A stretch of 64,000 nt of DNA, from assembly GCA_009760855.2 (NCBI GenBank), contig WPIO01000026.1, forward strand, positions 496,001-560,000. Direction: 5' to 3'. The first letter of the stretch is position 1; every line of letters begins with the position of its first letter. The notes beneath the pieces were generated by a model, which saw only the letters and a program-made list of their open reading frames with translations, had not been told where the DNA came from and did no database searches. Position numbers and translations under genes: made by a program. Of this stretch, positions 47,125 through 57,514 are shown piece by piece. The DNA comes from Cristatella mucedo (lineage: Eukaryota > Bryozoa > Phylactolaemata > Cristatellidae).

Positions 47125-49985
47125 GAAATGTAATGCTGCATCTCGGTCTGTTACTGCAAGACTACGTGGGTGTTACGCAGCAGACTTCAATAGCACACTC
47201 AAAGCCTATGCAGCTGTCGGTATGCATTCGGTAGCCAACAGATGTCATCTCACGCAACAATGAGAAAGTGAGAAGCATAGCTGAGTCGGGAGGGCAGTTG
47301 AAGTAGTGAATAGCATGAAAGTAGCAGCTCAGGACGGCTGGACATGATTTCTTACAGTAGGCAGCAGCAAAGTAGATGTATTTGCATAAGAATTTTGGAA
47401 GTGAGTTCTACATTCTAGGACTGGTAGAGCAAAAGCGTTTGTCGCCAGCAGTCTTTAAGAGAAGGGAGGAAACAGCTCATGTTTTGTCCATAGAGGACTT
47501 GAGGGCACGAGGTTGAAACTGGTGCAGCAGTTCAGCTGGATATGAAAGAGCCAAGCCATGGCGGGCCTTCTGGGTAAAAGTAAGAGCTTTACTCTCTATC
47601 CACTGATCAACCGGAAGCCATCGAAGCTCCTTCAGCAAATCAGACTAATTGTCAAATCTCCGGGAATTGCTAGCTAGCCTCTGAGTCATATTCATCACCA
47701 GTTGCAATAATAAAGTAATCTATCCGAAACAGAGCCGGGGAGATAGTTTAATTTTTTGAAAGCCACCGTGGTAGACAATCCCTAATCTTTGATAGAGATC
47801 GGACTCGATGACTAGCTGTGGAGGCAGTCTTCTAAATTAAATTTCAAAATTAAGGCTGCTGTCGACGACGACACCTACATTCTGAGCACACGGTGCCGGT
47901 CTCATAATAGCAACAGCCCTGAGAAGAGTGAAGTCTTCTGGTCCAGCCACACGCTTGGGGTGTCCTATAAGTTGCAGCGCTATTTTACGTCATTAAGTTT
48001 AAGGAAATTGTCCAGCATCCGGAATCAAATGTCTGCAAGGCAAGCATTCAGTTTATCTGTCACTGTAGCAGATTTCGACGGTTTAAATGACAATTAAAGC
48101 TGAGTCTCGTCAGCGTAAAAGTCATTGCCGATTCCATTGGCCAGAATCTCTTTTCCCAGAGGTTCTTTATGAATCGAGAACAGCAAAGGACCGAGGACGG
48201 ATCCTTAACGGACTCAACAGGTGGTATATAAAGACCTGACCCCCCCACATGACACGAATTAAACATGATCGGAAAAGTACGATTTTAACCACGCCAGTGC
48301 CTCCTCTGCCAGTAGGATCGTTGATTCAATTGTTCAAGCGGGAAACTGTGATCAATAGTATGAAACGCATTTGATGAATGGATTCCGCAGGGCTATGACA
48401 GTGAGATTTCCGTCATTGTTGCTGCACAGGATGCTATTGGTTAGACTGAGGAGAGCAGTTCCAGTGGAGTGCTGTCGCTTGAATCCCTAATAAAACTTGC
48501 CGGAAAGTTTATTGTTTTTACTGTGTGCTACAAGCTGCTTATCGAAAACCTTTTCAAGAATTTTTTAATGTCTTTGAAATTGGATATACCTTCATCTGAC
48601 CCAGACTTCTTAAAGCGGCGTTCAAACCTACGCTTAACGCGGTGCATCTTTTGAATTCTTATTAAATTGAAGAGTCTCTGTAACTCTGTACACTGGCAGA
48701 ATGTACGGGAGCATGCTCATCAAGGGCACTCACTCTTAATTTTTCATTCGCACTGCATCTGTGAGGGTACAGAGGCTGTTGGCCAAGTTCGGGTGCAGAT
48801 CAAGAAGACTTGCCAGACCAGACAGATTTCTAAAATTTCTTTGGCTCAGTGCTATTCAAGTTGCGTCGCTGGACAAACTCGACGTAACCCTCCAAGTATT
48901 ATGGAATAGGAACAGTAAGCGAGATTGGTCAACGATCCGAGATGGTCGGCGGGCACACAACAAAGTCAGTAGGGCAAACATCCTGAGCAATAACAAGATC
49001 CAGGATACGGCCATTGATGTGGGTGGCATGATTAACGTGTCGGACCCAACCGGTTCTCCAGACAGTCAAGAAACGAGCGGACCAGGCTGTTGCTTGGGTT
49101 GTAAAGGTGATTGCTGAAGCCTCCTACAATCAATAACGGCCTGTCACACATTATTTCATTATTTTACACATGTATTATTATTTATTTTACACTTTATTAG
49201 AGTATTTTTGTGAGGAACTCAGAAAACTTCGTAAACAAGGTTAAACAACCAGAACGAGGTCGGTAGATCACAACTGAAAGAGGCATGGTCTTTGATGGGG
49301 ACCTGATAGCAGCTGGTTCAAACGATGGCATATGCGAAAAACTGAAGGTCTTGTAACTAAACGATTCACGGACAGCGACAGCTATCCCGCCACCCACCAT
49401 GTCGGACCACATAGATTAAAACAATTAGAATCCGGGTGGGATGGTCTCGGATACATATCAACCAGAGCAGTCCGTCATCCACTTCTCGGTCAGCAAAAAT
49501 GCATCCAGCTTCTCCTGGAAAGCCTGATTGCGGATAAGTAGCCTCTTAGTTTTTAGCGAGCCCGAATTTAACCAGCGGAAGTTAAGAAACTGTCGAATAA
49601 CTGCACGACGCGGTGGTTTCAGATACGTAGTAACGGCCGACAGCCGACTTTTCACATCATGCTGAGGCACGGCGAGTGAGCTACTACCACAGCGAGTGCT
49701 AAACAGTGCTTTAAACTTACGGCTCCTAGGTTTGATAGCCGAACGGTTGGTATCGCGAACGCAGAATGCAGGCAAGTTCTTACTGACGCGCCGTAGAAGG
49801 CGCGCCAGTAGGTACTGAATAATGGCGATATCTCATCTTTTGCTAAGCAGGTCCTTTTTTGAGTAGCTTATCTGAGGACAGCTCATTAACAGTAACAGCG
49901 AAGATAGCAGCTGAATACCGAATGTTCTACGAGGACGCAGGAACACTCCAGCGACGAAGAGCGCACACAACTTAACATAACAAGT
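47125..49985 (-). mobile_element. LINE-A, near-full-length decayed copy
   Basis: Runs from a degraded 3' end (TGCATCTCGGTCTG near 47145) to a 5' end near 49985. Recognisable ORF blocks on the minus strand: N-terminal region and LLIRNQAFQEKLDAFLLTEK (about 49775-49458), and endonuclease part GGGIAVAVRESF with TMPLSVVIYRP (49412-49197). Reverse transcriptase relics lie between about 48580 and 47900 in several frames. Many stops and frameshifts plus an internal loss between the endonuclease and RT regions. Its 5' boundary is similar to that of the 12.3 kb copy, which supports a one-ORF element. Confidence 0.82.
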
Positions 49986-50014
49986 CCACATTCATAATAT
50001 AACAATAATAATCC

Positions 50015-50116
50015 AAATTATTTATACTTATCCTTAAGAAAACTTAATCTCTATCCGGGTGCTTTCCATAAGCTGCAGGGCTCGAGCTCGCGACCTCGGT
50101 CGTCGAAGTCGCTTTA
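50015..50116 (-). mobile_element. SINE-A, degraded
   Basis: Reverse tail (AACTTAATCTCTATCCGGGT, GCTTTCCATAAGCTG) then GGGCTCGAGCTCGCGACCTC. The head end runs into a telomere-like repeat. Confidence 0.6.
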
Positions 50117-50143
50117 CCCCTAACCCCTAACCCTTACCCCTAG
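50117..50143. repeat. Short telomere-like repeat
   Basis: Four imperfect CCCCTAA/CCCTTA units in a row, at the head end of a degraded SINE-A. Confidence 0.5.
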
Positions 50144-50714
50144 CGTCGACAAATCTAGTTGACAGCAACGTAGGTTACAGGTATGCAACCACGGTCACGA
50201 CGTACAACAACGGCTTCGAGGCCTAGAGCTCAAATACCAACGGCAGCTCCGCCGGAAGCACCCCCCGACTGCCATCTGTGTGGCATCGGCTTTCATGTGG
50301 CCTCGGGCATTGAATGTCGCATAATCGGTTCCTAACCATAACGATTAAGCAACGGCTAATAATGAATATCGGTCGCAATCTGGCTGATTTAGCTCGCCAC
50401 CGTTTCAACGCCTAACGTGCTCGCCACTACGTCGATGCCGAGACGGAGGCGCGAGCGTAACGCAAATAACTTACGGAGGCGCTCACCGCCGCCGAACGTA
50501 GTCGGTGTACGCGCGCATCTGCCGACCGCTTCTACCCACGCCTACTGCCACGCCCTGCGACCGTGTACACAGTTCGTCCAACTGCGACCAGACAGCGAGT
50601 TTGGCGCAGATGTAGCTAACCTCGCCGCCTTTCAAGTAGGCTGTTGCTGACCTCTAGCTGACCACGCTAGCTTTCCACTTAGCTGTCGAGCTACGATGCT
50701 GCTGCCTGGTCTCT

Positions 50715-51190
50715 AGTAGTGCGGATGTGTAGGCTGAAAAGAGAGAATAAAGGAACCTACAAGTGAGCGCCAGGACCTTGAAGGCGATTCACTGCTTGGT
50801 GGGGACCCAGCGCAGGGCGGCAAGAAATGGTGCAACGCATGGTGCAACTTCGACGCTCGCAAAAGAAAAGCTGCTGCTGCTGAGTTGTGCACCAACTTTA
50901 AGCATCTTACTACACAAGCCGGAAGACCTGCAAGTAGCGAGTTGCAAACGTCAGGACGAGATGTCACAAAATGCTCGTACAAGCTCGGACAAACGTGTCA
51001 CTCAATCTAATCAGGCAACTTTACGTAGCTGAAAGTAGGCAGACTTAACTGCGGAGCTGTTGCGGTAGTCTATTGAAAGTTCGCTTTGAAGCAGGACACC
51101 CTGACTTCGTGCAGGTGCTGCTGTAGAAGCTGCTGGACGAGCCATTTTGAGGGTTAGGTTTTCCAATTTCTGTCAAACTCTTGGTCTGTC
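50715..51190 (-). mobile_element. LINE-B ORF 3' fragment
   Basis: The minus frame reads DVCNSLLAGLPACVVRCLKL then VHNSA, the LINE-B C-terminal block. Upstream linker relics run to about 51190. It is the last retroposon before the Emx domain. Confidence 0.72.
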
Positions 51191-52285
51191 TGCAGCTAGT
51201 AAGCCGGTTTCTATGGCCGTTCAATTTTCAAAAAAATTTCGCCGTCACCCAAGTGCAAATGCGAGCGCTACTTGCGACAAGAGAGTCGAGAAAAATCGAT
51301 GCGCTGGAATGCAGCGAGAGATCGAAGCGGCTCGCGCACAGCTGCTGCGTGTACATGCTGCGAGGCTTATTTTCGTCCGATAAACGACGGCATTCGCACG
51401 AGCGAGCAGACGGTAGGTGGCGGGCGGCGAAAGCGCTCTCCCGTGCGCTCGGTCGAGCCCTGGTCGAAGAGCTAGGGCCAGCTTGACCGACGACAGATAC
51501 ACGGGCGCAGCGTTGCACCTTACATTTCTGCCAGCTCCGAACTGAAACCTGGCGCACCCACTCCCCTAAGACCGGTTGCACCTGCCCCGCCCCCGTGAGT
51601 TAACGGTCCACCAGAAATCGCCGCGTCCCCCCCCCCCTCTCCAGCATGATCAGAGCCGCCGTATCGCCTGCCCTGCATTGGGAGGACCGCCAGGAGCCGA
51701 CATGACCGTACTGAGGTGGATGCTGCTAGTGGCTAGCGGCTGCCCCAGCGTGCAGTTTTCACGAAGCTCGGTCGGAGGTGACGCGAAAGTCTCGAGAAGT
51801 CTCTCGCGTGACAGCAACGAGCCCGCCCGCAGGCGTTTGCGAAAGCTCGAGCTCTCGGACGAATCGACGCAGCCGACCGGAGCGATCGCAGGCACCACCG
51901 ACCGGGAATCGCCGCCGCTGGCGAGCGAGCGTCGGCGTCAGAGCGTCAGAGAGCGAACGTCAGAGAGAAACGCCAGAGCGAAACTCCAGAGCGTCAGCGA
52001 CGACGCGCGACGACGACCAAAGTCGGCCGACGGAGGGCGGCTAATCGACGAGCGCTTCGAATCGAGGTCCCACTTTTTGCCGCCGGTCGGCTGCTTTCCA
52101 CTCTCTGTCGGTCGGCGCCTCGGCCTTCGATCCTCTAAATAGAAGGGCCGCTCCAGGGGCCGCGGCGGCGCGGGCGGTGGCGGCGGCGGCGTGCACGCCG
52201 GACGTCGCCCGCCGTGCGCCGGCGCCGGAAGCGAGCGGCGGGTAGCCGAGCGCAGCGCTTCCGGAGTCTCCGCCCTCGACGGGAG
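51190..52285. other. GC-rich flank of Emx, no recognised gene
   Basis: Strongly CpG-rich; overlapping frames of up to 188 codons (plus 51576-52142) lack family likeness and are probably compositional. Confidence 0.35.
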
Positions 52286-52370
52286 CCGCCAAAGGTTGGC
52301 AATCATTAGCAGCTGGAAAGAGTGAGATCGATTGGCTTAAAACTCATTAGTAGTACGCTGGATGTCCTCG
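52285..52370. promoter_or_regulatory. Short AT-rich island with ATTA sites and an E-box
   Basis: The CATTAGCAGCTGGAAAG stretch joins an ATTA core to an E-box (CAGCTG), followed by ATCGATTGGC and CATTAGTAG. It lies about 1.4 kb downstream of Emx, just before an (AG)n tract at 52377-52407. It may be a regulatory island; evidence is weak. Confidence 0.22.
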
Positions 52371-52376
52371 CACTAG

Positions 52377-52407
52377 AGAGAGTGAGGAGAGAGAGAGAGA
52401 GAGAGAG
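52377..52407. repeat. (AG)n tract
   Basis: Short AG run downstream of Emx; a further purine tract with GACAGA units lies at 52655-52745. Confidence 0.85.
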
Positions 52408-52814
52408 CGACTAGCACGTGATCAATATCTAGGTTTGCAAGAGGCCTTGGTACCTGCCGCAGAGCTGACGCCGCCAGAGCGCCTCTCTCGGGCAGTTTCC
52501 GTCGCGGCAGCGAGCCGATTCGCGGTCTCCCCACACTGGCCCGCTCTAGCAAGCTGTAGCGAGCGGTCGCGTCCGATTTCTTTTTCCGGTAAGTCACGTG
52601 GTGCGGGAGCTGTGAGAGACTTCGCGGGGGGGGGGGGCTATTGACGTCACTATCGAGAGACGAAGAGAGAGCGAGAGAGAGAGACCGACAGACAGACTGA
52701 CAGACCGACAGACAGAGAAAGAGAGAAAGAGAGAGGTTAAGAAAGAGCGCGGGGAGCCGGGGCGAAAGACAGCTCGGGGCACGAAGCACCCTACCGGTTG
52801 ACGCGCCCGAGTGA

Positions 52815-52995
52815 CAGTCTTCTAATTACAGGTAATTGACACTTCACGGTGCTAGTAGTAAGAGCTCTCGCAGACCCATTTCGCGGTCAATTGATTGCTA
52901 ATGCACCGAATTAACTACGTCTGGCTATCGCGACACTGCAGAAACCGCTTGACATTAGCTTCGCTTGTCGCGTTACCGGTTAATTTCCTAGCGCC
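52815..52995. promoter_or_regulatory. Candidate downstream enhancer of Emx
   Basis: An AT-rich island about 0.8-0.95 kb 3' of the Emx stop, set in GC-rich DNA. Closely spaced homeodomain-type cores include CTAATTACAGGTAATTG near 52823 and TCAATTGATTGCTAATG near 52887, followed by GAATTAAC. No coding signal was seen. Function is inferred from composition and site density only. Confidence 0.3.
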
Positions 52996-53153
52996 ACGCA
53001 GCCTAAATGTTAGGCTTACTCCCTGACGACTCGGCGAGTTCGTTGCTGCCAGGCCAACGTTGCCGCCGGCGACGACACACGCAAGCGCTCAGAGCGGCTG
53101 AAAGAGAACACCTTTGGCGTCGGGTTGCGGAGCCCCTCGCGACATGGAATGAT

Positions 53154-53159
53154 TTTATT
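53154..53159 (-). terminator. Candidate poly(A) signal AATAAA of Emx
   Basis: Minus-strand AATAAA about 0.6 kb downstream of the Emx stop codon, a plausible end of the transcript. A single hexamer is weak evidence by itself. Confidence 0.3.
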
Positions 53160-53248
53160 ACGTGGTCCGTGCGGCCGGCCGCTAGCCGCACTCCGGCGGC
53201 GCGATGGTGGCCCCGAACCGCTCCCCCCCCCCGCCGAAACAGTAAATG

Positions 53249-53280
53249 CTTTGGGAAATCGTTCGATTCGATTCCCAAAG
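53249..53280 (-). other. Stem-loop in the predicted Emx 3' UTR
   Basis: Arms 53249-53261 and 53269-53280 are reverse complements (CTTTGGGAAATCG with CGATTCCCAAAG, one bulged A) around a 7-base loop. It lies about 0.5 kb after the stop and before a candidate poly(A) signal, so it would be in the transcript. Role unknown. Confidence 0.4.
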
Positions 53281-53764
53281 ATAAAACATCTTGGCGCCGA
53301 CGAGACAACGCCACCGCCGCCGCCACGCGACGGGGCCGGTAGGGCGTCCCGAGCGCTAGTCCCGACGACGATAAATTACGAACTAGGCGAGCCGCCTTCG
53401 CAAGCGTACGCCTCGCACGGAGCGAGCTCGCGGCTGGTCGCTCGCTGGTTCCCGGTGAGCTGGCGGAGCGTGGAACGGAGAGCACAAGCGAGCGACAGGG
53501 GCAGGCGCGGTTTTGGCGAATCGCGTCACTCAACGCCGTCAGGAGAACATTCGCTGCGATCGAGGCGTCGTGAACGGTCGTCTCAAGCCTCTCGCACCGC
53601 CGCTGGAGAAGGCGACCGGAGCATAGGCTCCATGCCGGCTCCCGGTCGTCTGGGGTGGCGAGCGAGCGAGCGAGGACAGAAATTTCGCTGCCCTCTCCGG
53701 CTAGCTTCGCGGCGATTTCTAAAGAGCGTCTGGTCCCGTCAGCAGACGGCGGAAAGCGGCTGCC

Positions 53765-54052
53765 CTAGGATGGCCGCGGCGGGGGCGGCAGCGGAGACGA
53801 CTGCAGTGGAGCGGCGACGGCTGCGGGGTCAGCGGACGCCGATGCGGCGTCGAGTCGGGTCCTCTTCGGCGACGGCAGGCCGTCATCGTCGTCGGCGGCG
53901 TGGGCAGCAGCGACTTCGTCGCCGACCGCAATGTCCTCATCGGCTTCGCAGTCGCTTTCGCTGAAGTTGTCTTGCTTCTCGTCGTCGTCCTCACTTCCAT
54001 CGGATTTGGTCCGCTTGTGTTTGGTCCTGCGGTTCTGGAACCAGACCTTGAC
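53765..54052 (-). CDS. emx: Emx exon 3 (homeodomain recognition helix and acidic C-terminus)
   Basis: A pyrimidine-rich acceptor (TTCCTTCAG) precedes codons for [16 protein letters not shown], which completes the homeodomain recognition helix (residues 45-60). Residue 56 is H; I recall F at this place in vertebrate EMX proteins. The tail has the acidic cluster [16 protein letters not shown], further D/E runs, PSPKRTRLD and ends LPPPPRPS with a TAG stop. The tail is unlike vertebrate EMX tails in detail, as is normal outside the homeodomain. The frame is open throughout. Confidence 0.9.
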   Translation of the reverse strand, partial: VKVWFQNRRTKHKRTKSDGSEDDDEKQDNFSESDCEADEDIAVGDEVAAAHAADDDDGLPSPKRTRLDAASASADPAAVAAPLQSSPLPPPPRPS

Positions 54053-55828
54053 CTGAAGGAACGAAACGAGGGCAAGGTCATGTCGCGCTCAGTGCTGGCT
54101 CGCCGCCGAGACGCAGCGCCACGCTAGTCCGCTGGGTGCCCGAGGCGACAGTCGGTAGGACAGCGAGAGAGACGGAAAAACGGACAGATAGAATAGTGAG
54201 AGAGAGACTGGAAGAGTGTGCGAGGGAGACAGATACAGAGACAGAGAAAGAGGGAGGCAGAGACAGAGACAGACAGAGACAAAGACAGAGGCAGAGAGAC
54301 AGACAGACAAGAGAGCGGAGGCCAGGCCGGGCACGTCAAAGCTGCTTGGTGGTCAGCACTCGGTTTGCTGAATTAGCACTCTCGCTGACTGCTGTGCGGC
54401 CGCCGCTGCCGACGCGTCGCTAAGCTAACCTGCGTCTCCGTCAGGCCGAGACCAATGGCCAGGTCTTTTCGCTCCTGTCCGACGACGTAGTGATTCTTCT
54501 CAAAGGCCTGCTCCAGCTTGAGCAGCTGCGACGGCGAGAACGCCGTGCGGATGCGCTTCGGCTTTCGAAAAGGCTGCAGCAGCATGCTGTGCTCCGAGCC
54601 TGAAACGGATTTGCGACGACCGTGAGCTCGAGCGCCGAGTCTGGCACTCGCGGCGGAATAAGCGACGTCAGTCAGAACGCTGAGCAGCGACGAGAGAGCG
54701 ACGCCGGGTGGCGGCCTTCGGAGCGAGCGCGCCGGAAGGCCGCCGGGCAGGGCGCTGGTCGGGGGGAGAGGGGGCATCAAGCCTAGCGCCCGCACGCACA
54801 GCGCTTTCGAAGGATGCCAGCGCTTGGCAGGAGAGCCAATCCGAGGCGGAGGGGCGGGCGAGAGGCGATTGGAGGACGACGGAGCCAGCGCCTGACTCGC
54901 AGCGGCGAGCGGTTTTCAGTTGGTTTCGCACACGATTGCCCACCCGCCGCGACCTAGGGCTAGCGAGGCAACTGTGCGCGGCTATAAGGATAGGAAAGCT
55001 AATAGTCAAGCGCAGATCGATGCGGCTAGGATATATACTAATTGCTATTGTTGCCGCACGTGAACAAAGGTAAATAACGTTTTGCACACACATTGTGCTG
55101 CCATTTTTCCCTTTTGATGGCGGCCCGCTGCCGTGCGACGTCTCGGCTTCGAATTAATTAGCGCGTTAGTTAATCTATTCGACGGCTGCGCCTACGGGAG
55201 CCCTCCAGCTCCGCGGATCATTAGCATGGTAATCAAAGTGCTCTCTCCAATATTGTTATTTAATGACTTCGCAATTACGCTAATTCTGTATATCCTGAGC
55301 CAATCGATAAACATAGTGAGGGCTCTTTCGTGTTGCGGAGGTGATTATTACACGCGGCGTATTAATTATTAAAGCGAGACGGCAGTTTAAGTGCTGCCAC
55401 TGCTGCGCCGCCGAGCACGATCCTTCCGCAGCGCCGGCCTCGCTACCGGCTTCGCTGTTCATGCTGTGGTGCCATCCACCCCGCCGCTACCTCAACCGTG
55501 TTGAACTGCCAGTGGCCAAGCGGGCGTCTTCCAAAATGTGCAGTGCCTAGAAGGAGACCCGGTTCTCTTAGGGAGTTCTAGAAAATATTATTCTTATCGC
55601 GGCCGCGGGTCGCCGACAGGTGAGACAGTGTCGCTCGGGCTGAACAGGCCAGTTTGTGTAACTTTCCCCAATCTCGCTGCGCTCCAAGCTCCACGCTCCA
55701 TTCCTTTCGACCTGCGTTCATTTAGGTCATTGTAGACAGACAGACCTGAGCTTGGACTAGTTGCTCCAAGCAACACTTTCTTAGTGACATTTCTGTTTCT
55801 CATTCTGCCTTCGTCCTTCGTTCTCTCT

Positions 55829-55911
<83 letters not shown>

Positions 55912-57343
55912 CTCCGCCACTCTCGCCCTCCCTCCCTCGCTTTCTCCCCTATCTATCTCAATTGCCGGAGGCGTCATCCGAGCCGCTCGCTTGCTCTATC
56001 GACTGCCTCTGCACTCTCACTGACTCTGCACGAAGACGCGCTAATGGACGCCAGTCGTTGCCGTAAGTGCCGCATCGAGTGCCGGCCCAAGGCTCCCTAG
56101 CGCCAGCGAACGCTTAGCGCTTTACGGGACGCCAGCCGACGAGCGTTCGACGTTCACTCTGCCACGACGTGGAGGGAGGGACGCAAAGGAGCCGCTGCAA
56201 TGGCCACAGCCGCGATGACGCCGGTAGCTGGACGCACAGTCATCATTGAGCCGCTGTCGCTGTCGCCGAACGGAGGCCGCCATGGAGCAGCAAACGTACG
56301 TCTAGTGACAGCCAATTAATCTCTCCGCCAAGGCGACGACGCGGCAGTGAAAAAGCGTGGCCGCCACGACAGGAATCCTTAAGCGGCTCCTCGTCGCCGG
56401 CGGCGAATGGTTTCGGAAGAGCGGCAGGCTGCGCACAGCTCGCTGGCAGCACCACCAGAGGTCGCTCGCCGGCTGCGGTCCCGCCCCCCCCCCCCCGCTC
56501 GGGCACGGGAGCGCTCTCTCGCTAGCCCCCTCTAAAGGCGGCGGTGAACCGCTCCGCGGATGCGGCGGACGAACGTGGCGGGAGTTCGGACTGAGGAGCG
56601 GACGCGTCGAGCACTCAAGCGAACGACCCTAAGCGGGAAAGACGAAGCGGGCGGCTGCGAAAAGTCCAGAGCGGCCAATCGTCAGTGACGCTGCAGCCGT
56701 CGCACCGTCCGATGCCCAGACGGCCTTTGCCGCCAAATCGTCGACGGGTGGAGCTCGAGAGCGCTTCTTAGAGGGCGGGAGGGTCGTTCGCGAGCAGATC
56801 GGCGGCTGCGAGCGGAAGAGCAGCTGCTCGAGGCAGCGTAGCGGCGATGCGACGAGAGGACTTACCGAGCCTGGAACCGAAATATCCGGCTTGTCTGGCG
56901 AGCAGCCACGGATGCATGGAGAGCGGATCTGCGGCGGCGGCGGCGGCGGCAGCCGCCGCCGCCGCGCGAGCCTGAGCGGCGGCGAACAGCAGCGGTCCGA
57001 AGGGCTGCAGGCTGCCGGCTGCCGCAGCGGCAGCAGCGGCGGCCGACGGATGGCCCGGCAGTGCGGCGCCGGCCAGCGCCGGGCTGAGTCCCAGGTGCCC
57101 GACCAGACCAAGGCTCTCCAGATAGTGCTGCGACTCGTACAGGCTCTTGATCACGGCCGGCCCGAACGAGCTGTACGACTGTGAGTGCATGGCGGCGGTG
57201 GCCTGCGCCGTGGCCCTGGACGATGGCTGCAGCGGCGGCAGCTGTGGAGCGACGGCGGGCAGCCTTCCGGCATCCTTGTCGATCAGAGAGTCGATGCTGA
57301 AGCCGATGCCGGGCCGCTTGGCGCTTGGTACGATTGGCATCAT
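53765..57343 (-). CDS. emx: Emx/empty spiracles-class homeobox gene (3 exons, 311 aa predicted)
   Basis: Nuclear DNA-binding transcription factor; Emx/ems proteins pattern anterior head and brain in animals (family knowledge). The gene joins three minus-strand exons: 57343-56866, 54599-54430 and 54052-53765. All introns are GT-AG and the phases fit (phase 1, then phase 0). The N-terminus has an eh1-like [10 protein letters not shown] at residues 15-24, as in EMX proteins, then two polyalanine runs (about 101-109 and 127-138). A hexapeptide-like HPWLLAR lies at 144-150. The homeodomain is residues 173-232, starting [14 protein letters not shown], with W48, F49, Q50, N51 and R53. An acidic tail (about 233-262), a basic PKRTR and a proline-rich end follow. 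The intron between homeodomain residues 44 and 45 is the position usual for Emx genes. The start is the first ATG after an in-frame TGA about 60 bases upstream. The family call is secure; exact start and UTRs are inferred without transcripts. Confidence 0.9.
54170..54315. repeat. GACAGA-type purine repeat in Emx intron 2
   Basis: Imperfect (GAGACA)n and (GACAGA)n units on the plus strand within the 377-base intron 2. Minus-strand frames through it are serine/leucine-rich artefacts. Confidence 0.7.
54430..54599 (-). CDS. emx: Emx exon 2 (homeodomain residues 1-44)
   Basis: The acceptor TTTCAG precedes GCTCGGAGCAC; the split glycine codon (exon 1 G plus GC) restores the frame [21 protein letters not shown]. 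The exon holds homeodomain helices 1 and 2 (L16, F20, Y25 in their usual places) and ends LGLTETQ at homeodomain residue 44, next to donor GTTAGC. This donor is weaker than that of exon 1 (T at +3, C at +6). Reading on past it gives an alternative C-terminus with no homeodomain character, so the join to exon 3 is strongly preferred. Confidence 0.92.
55150..55390. promoter_or_regulatory. Candidate intronic enhancer of Emx (homeodomain, TCF/LEF and FOX sites)
   Basis: An AT-rich island of about 240 bases inside GC-rich intron 1. It has about ten ATTA/TAAT cores, including AATTAATTA near 55154 and TTAATTATTAA near 55362. It also has a perfect TCF/LEF-type ATCAAAG at 55232-55238 and a forkhead-type ATAAACA at 55307-55313. 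No open reading frame of interest overlaps it. Cross-species conservation was not tested. Confidence 0.45.
55535..55600 (+). mobile_element. LINE-B/SINE-A tail remnant in Emx intron 1
   Basis: The order CAGTGCCTAGAAGGAGA, TTCTCTTAGGG and ATATTATT matches the conserved tail of LINE-B/SINE-A in degraded form. It is the only retroposon trace seen inside the Emx locus. Confidence 0.45.
55832..55906. repeat. (TC)n microsatellite in Emx intron 1
   Basis: A pure TC dinucleotide run of about 75 bases. Open frames across it are artefacts. Confidence 0.95.
56866..57343 (-). CDS. emx: Emx exon 1 (N-terminal region, eh1-like motif, polyalanine, PWL motif)
   Basis: Codes for residues 1-159 plus the first base of codon 160. 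Two adjacent ATGs open the frame; the first is used here. The eh1-like FSIDSLI (15-21) is expected to bind Groucho-type co-repressors, as in EMX homologues. A middle block rich in S, Y and L (about 53-90) is followed by alanine runs interrupted by [23 protein letters not shown] then matches the family's D-P-x-x-x-x-PWL block. The exon ends at a strong donor (GTAAGT) right after the codon for L159. Reading through the donor gives an extra frame to about 56768 that lacks family similarity and is taken as intron. The alanine runs are GCC/GCG-rich and are the likeliest place for length variation. Confidence 0.88.
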
Positions 57344-57514
57344 TCCGTAGACGGCGGCGTCGAAGCTCCTTAGGCGTCGTCGGCAGCCTGCGTAGCAGCG
57401 TCACTCGGGGCGGTGACTCCTGCGGCTGCTGCTACTGCTTTTGCGGATCTCGGGCGCGCGTGTCCCGTCTCCCTAAGGGTAAAGTACCGAAGTGTTTGCG
57501 GATCAATAGCTGGA

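Noticed and set aside
51576-52142. A 188-codon plus-strand frame near Emx
   Set aside because: GC-rich DNA opens several frames at once here; no motif, no splice or start support.
53003-53964. Long frames of 176-279 codons over the Emx 3' region on both strands
   Set aside because: They are shadows of Emx exon 3 and of CpG-rich 3' UTR DNA.
54373-54430. Read-through end of Emx exon 2 as an alternative C-terminus
   Set aside because: It destroys the homeodomain; the spliced reading restores the exact recognition helix.
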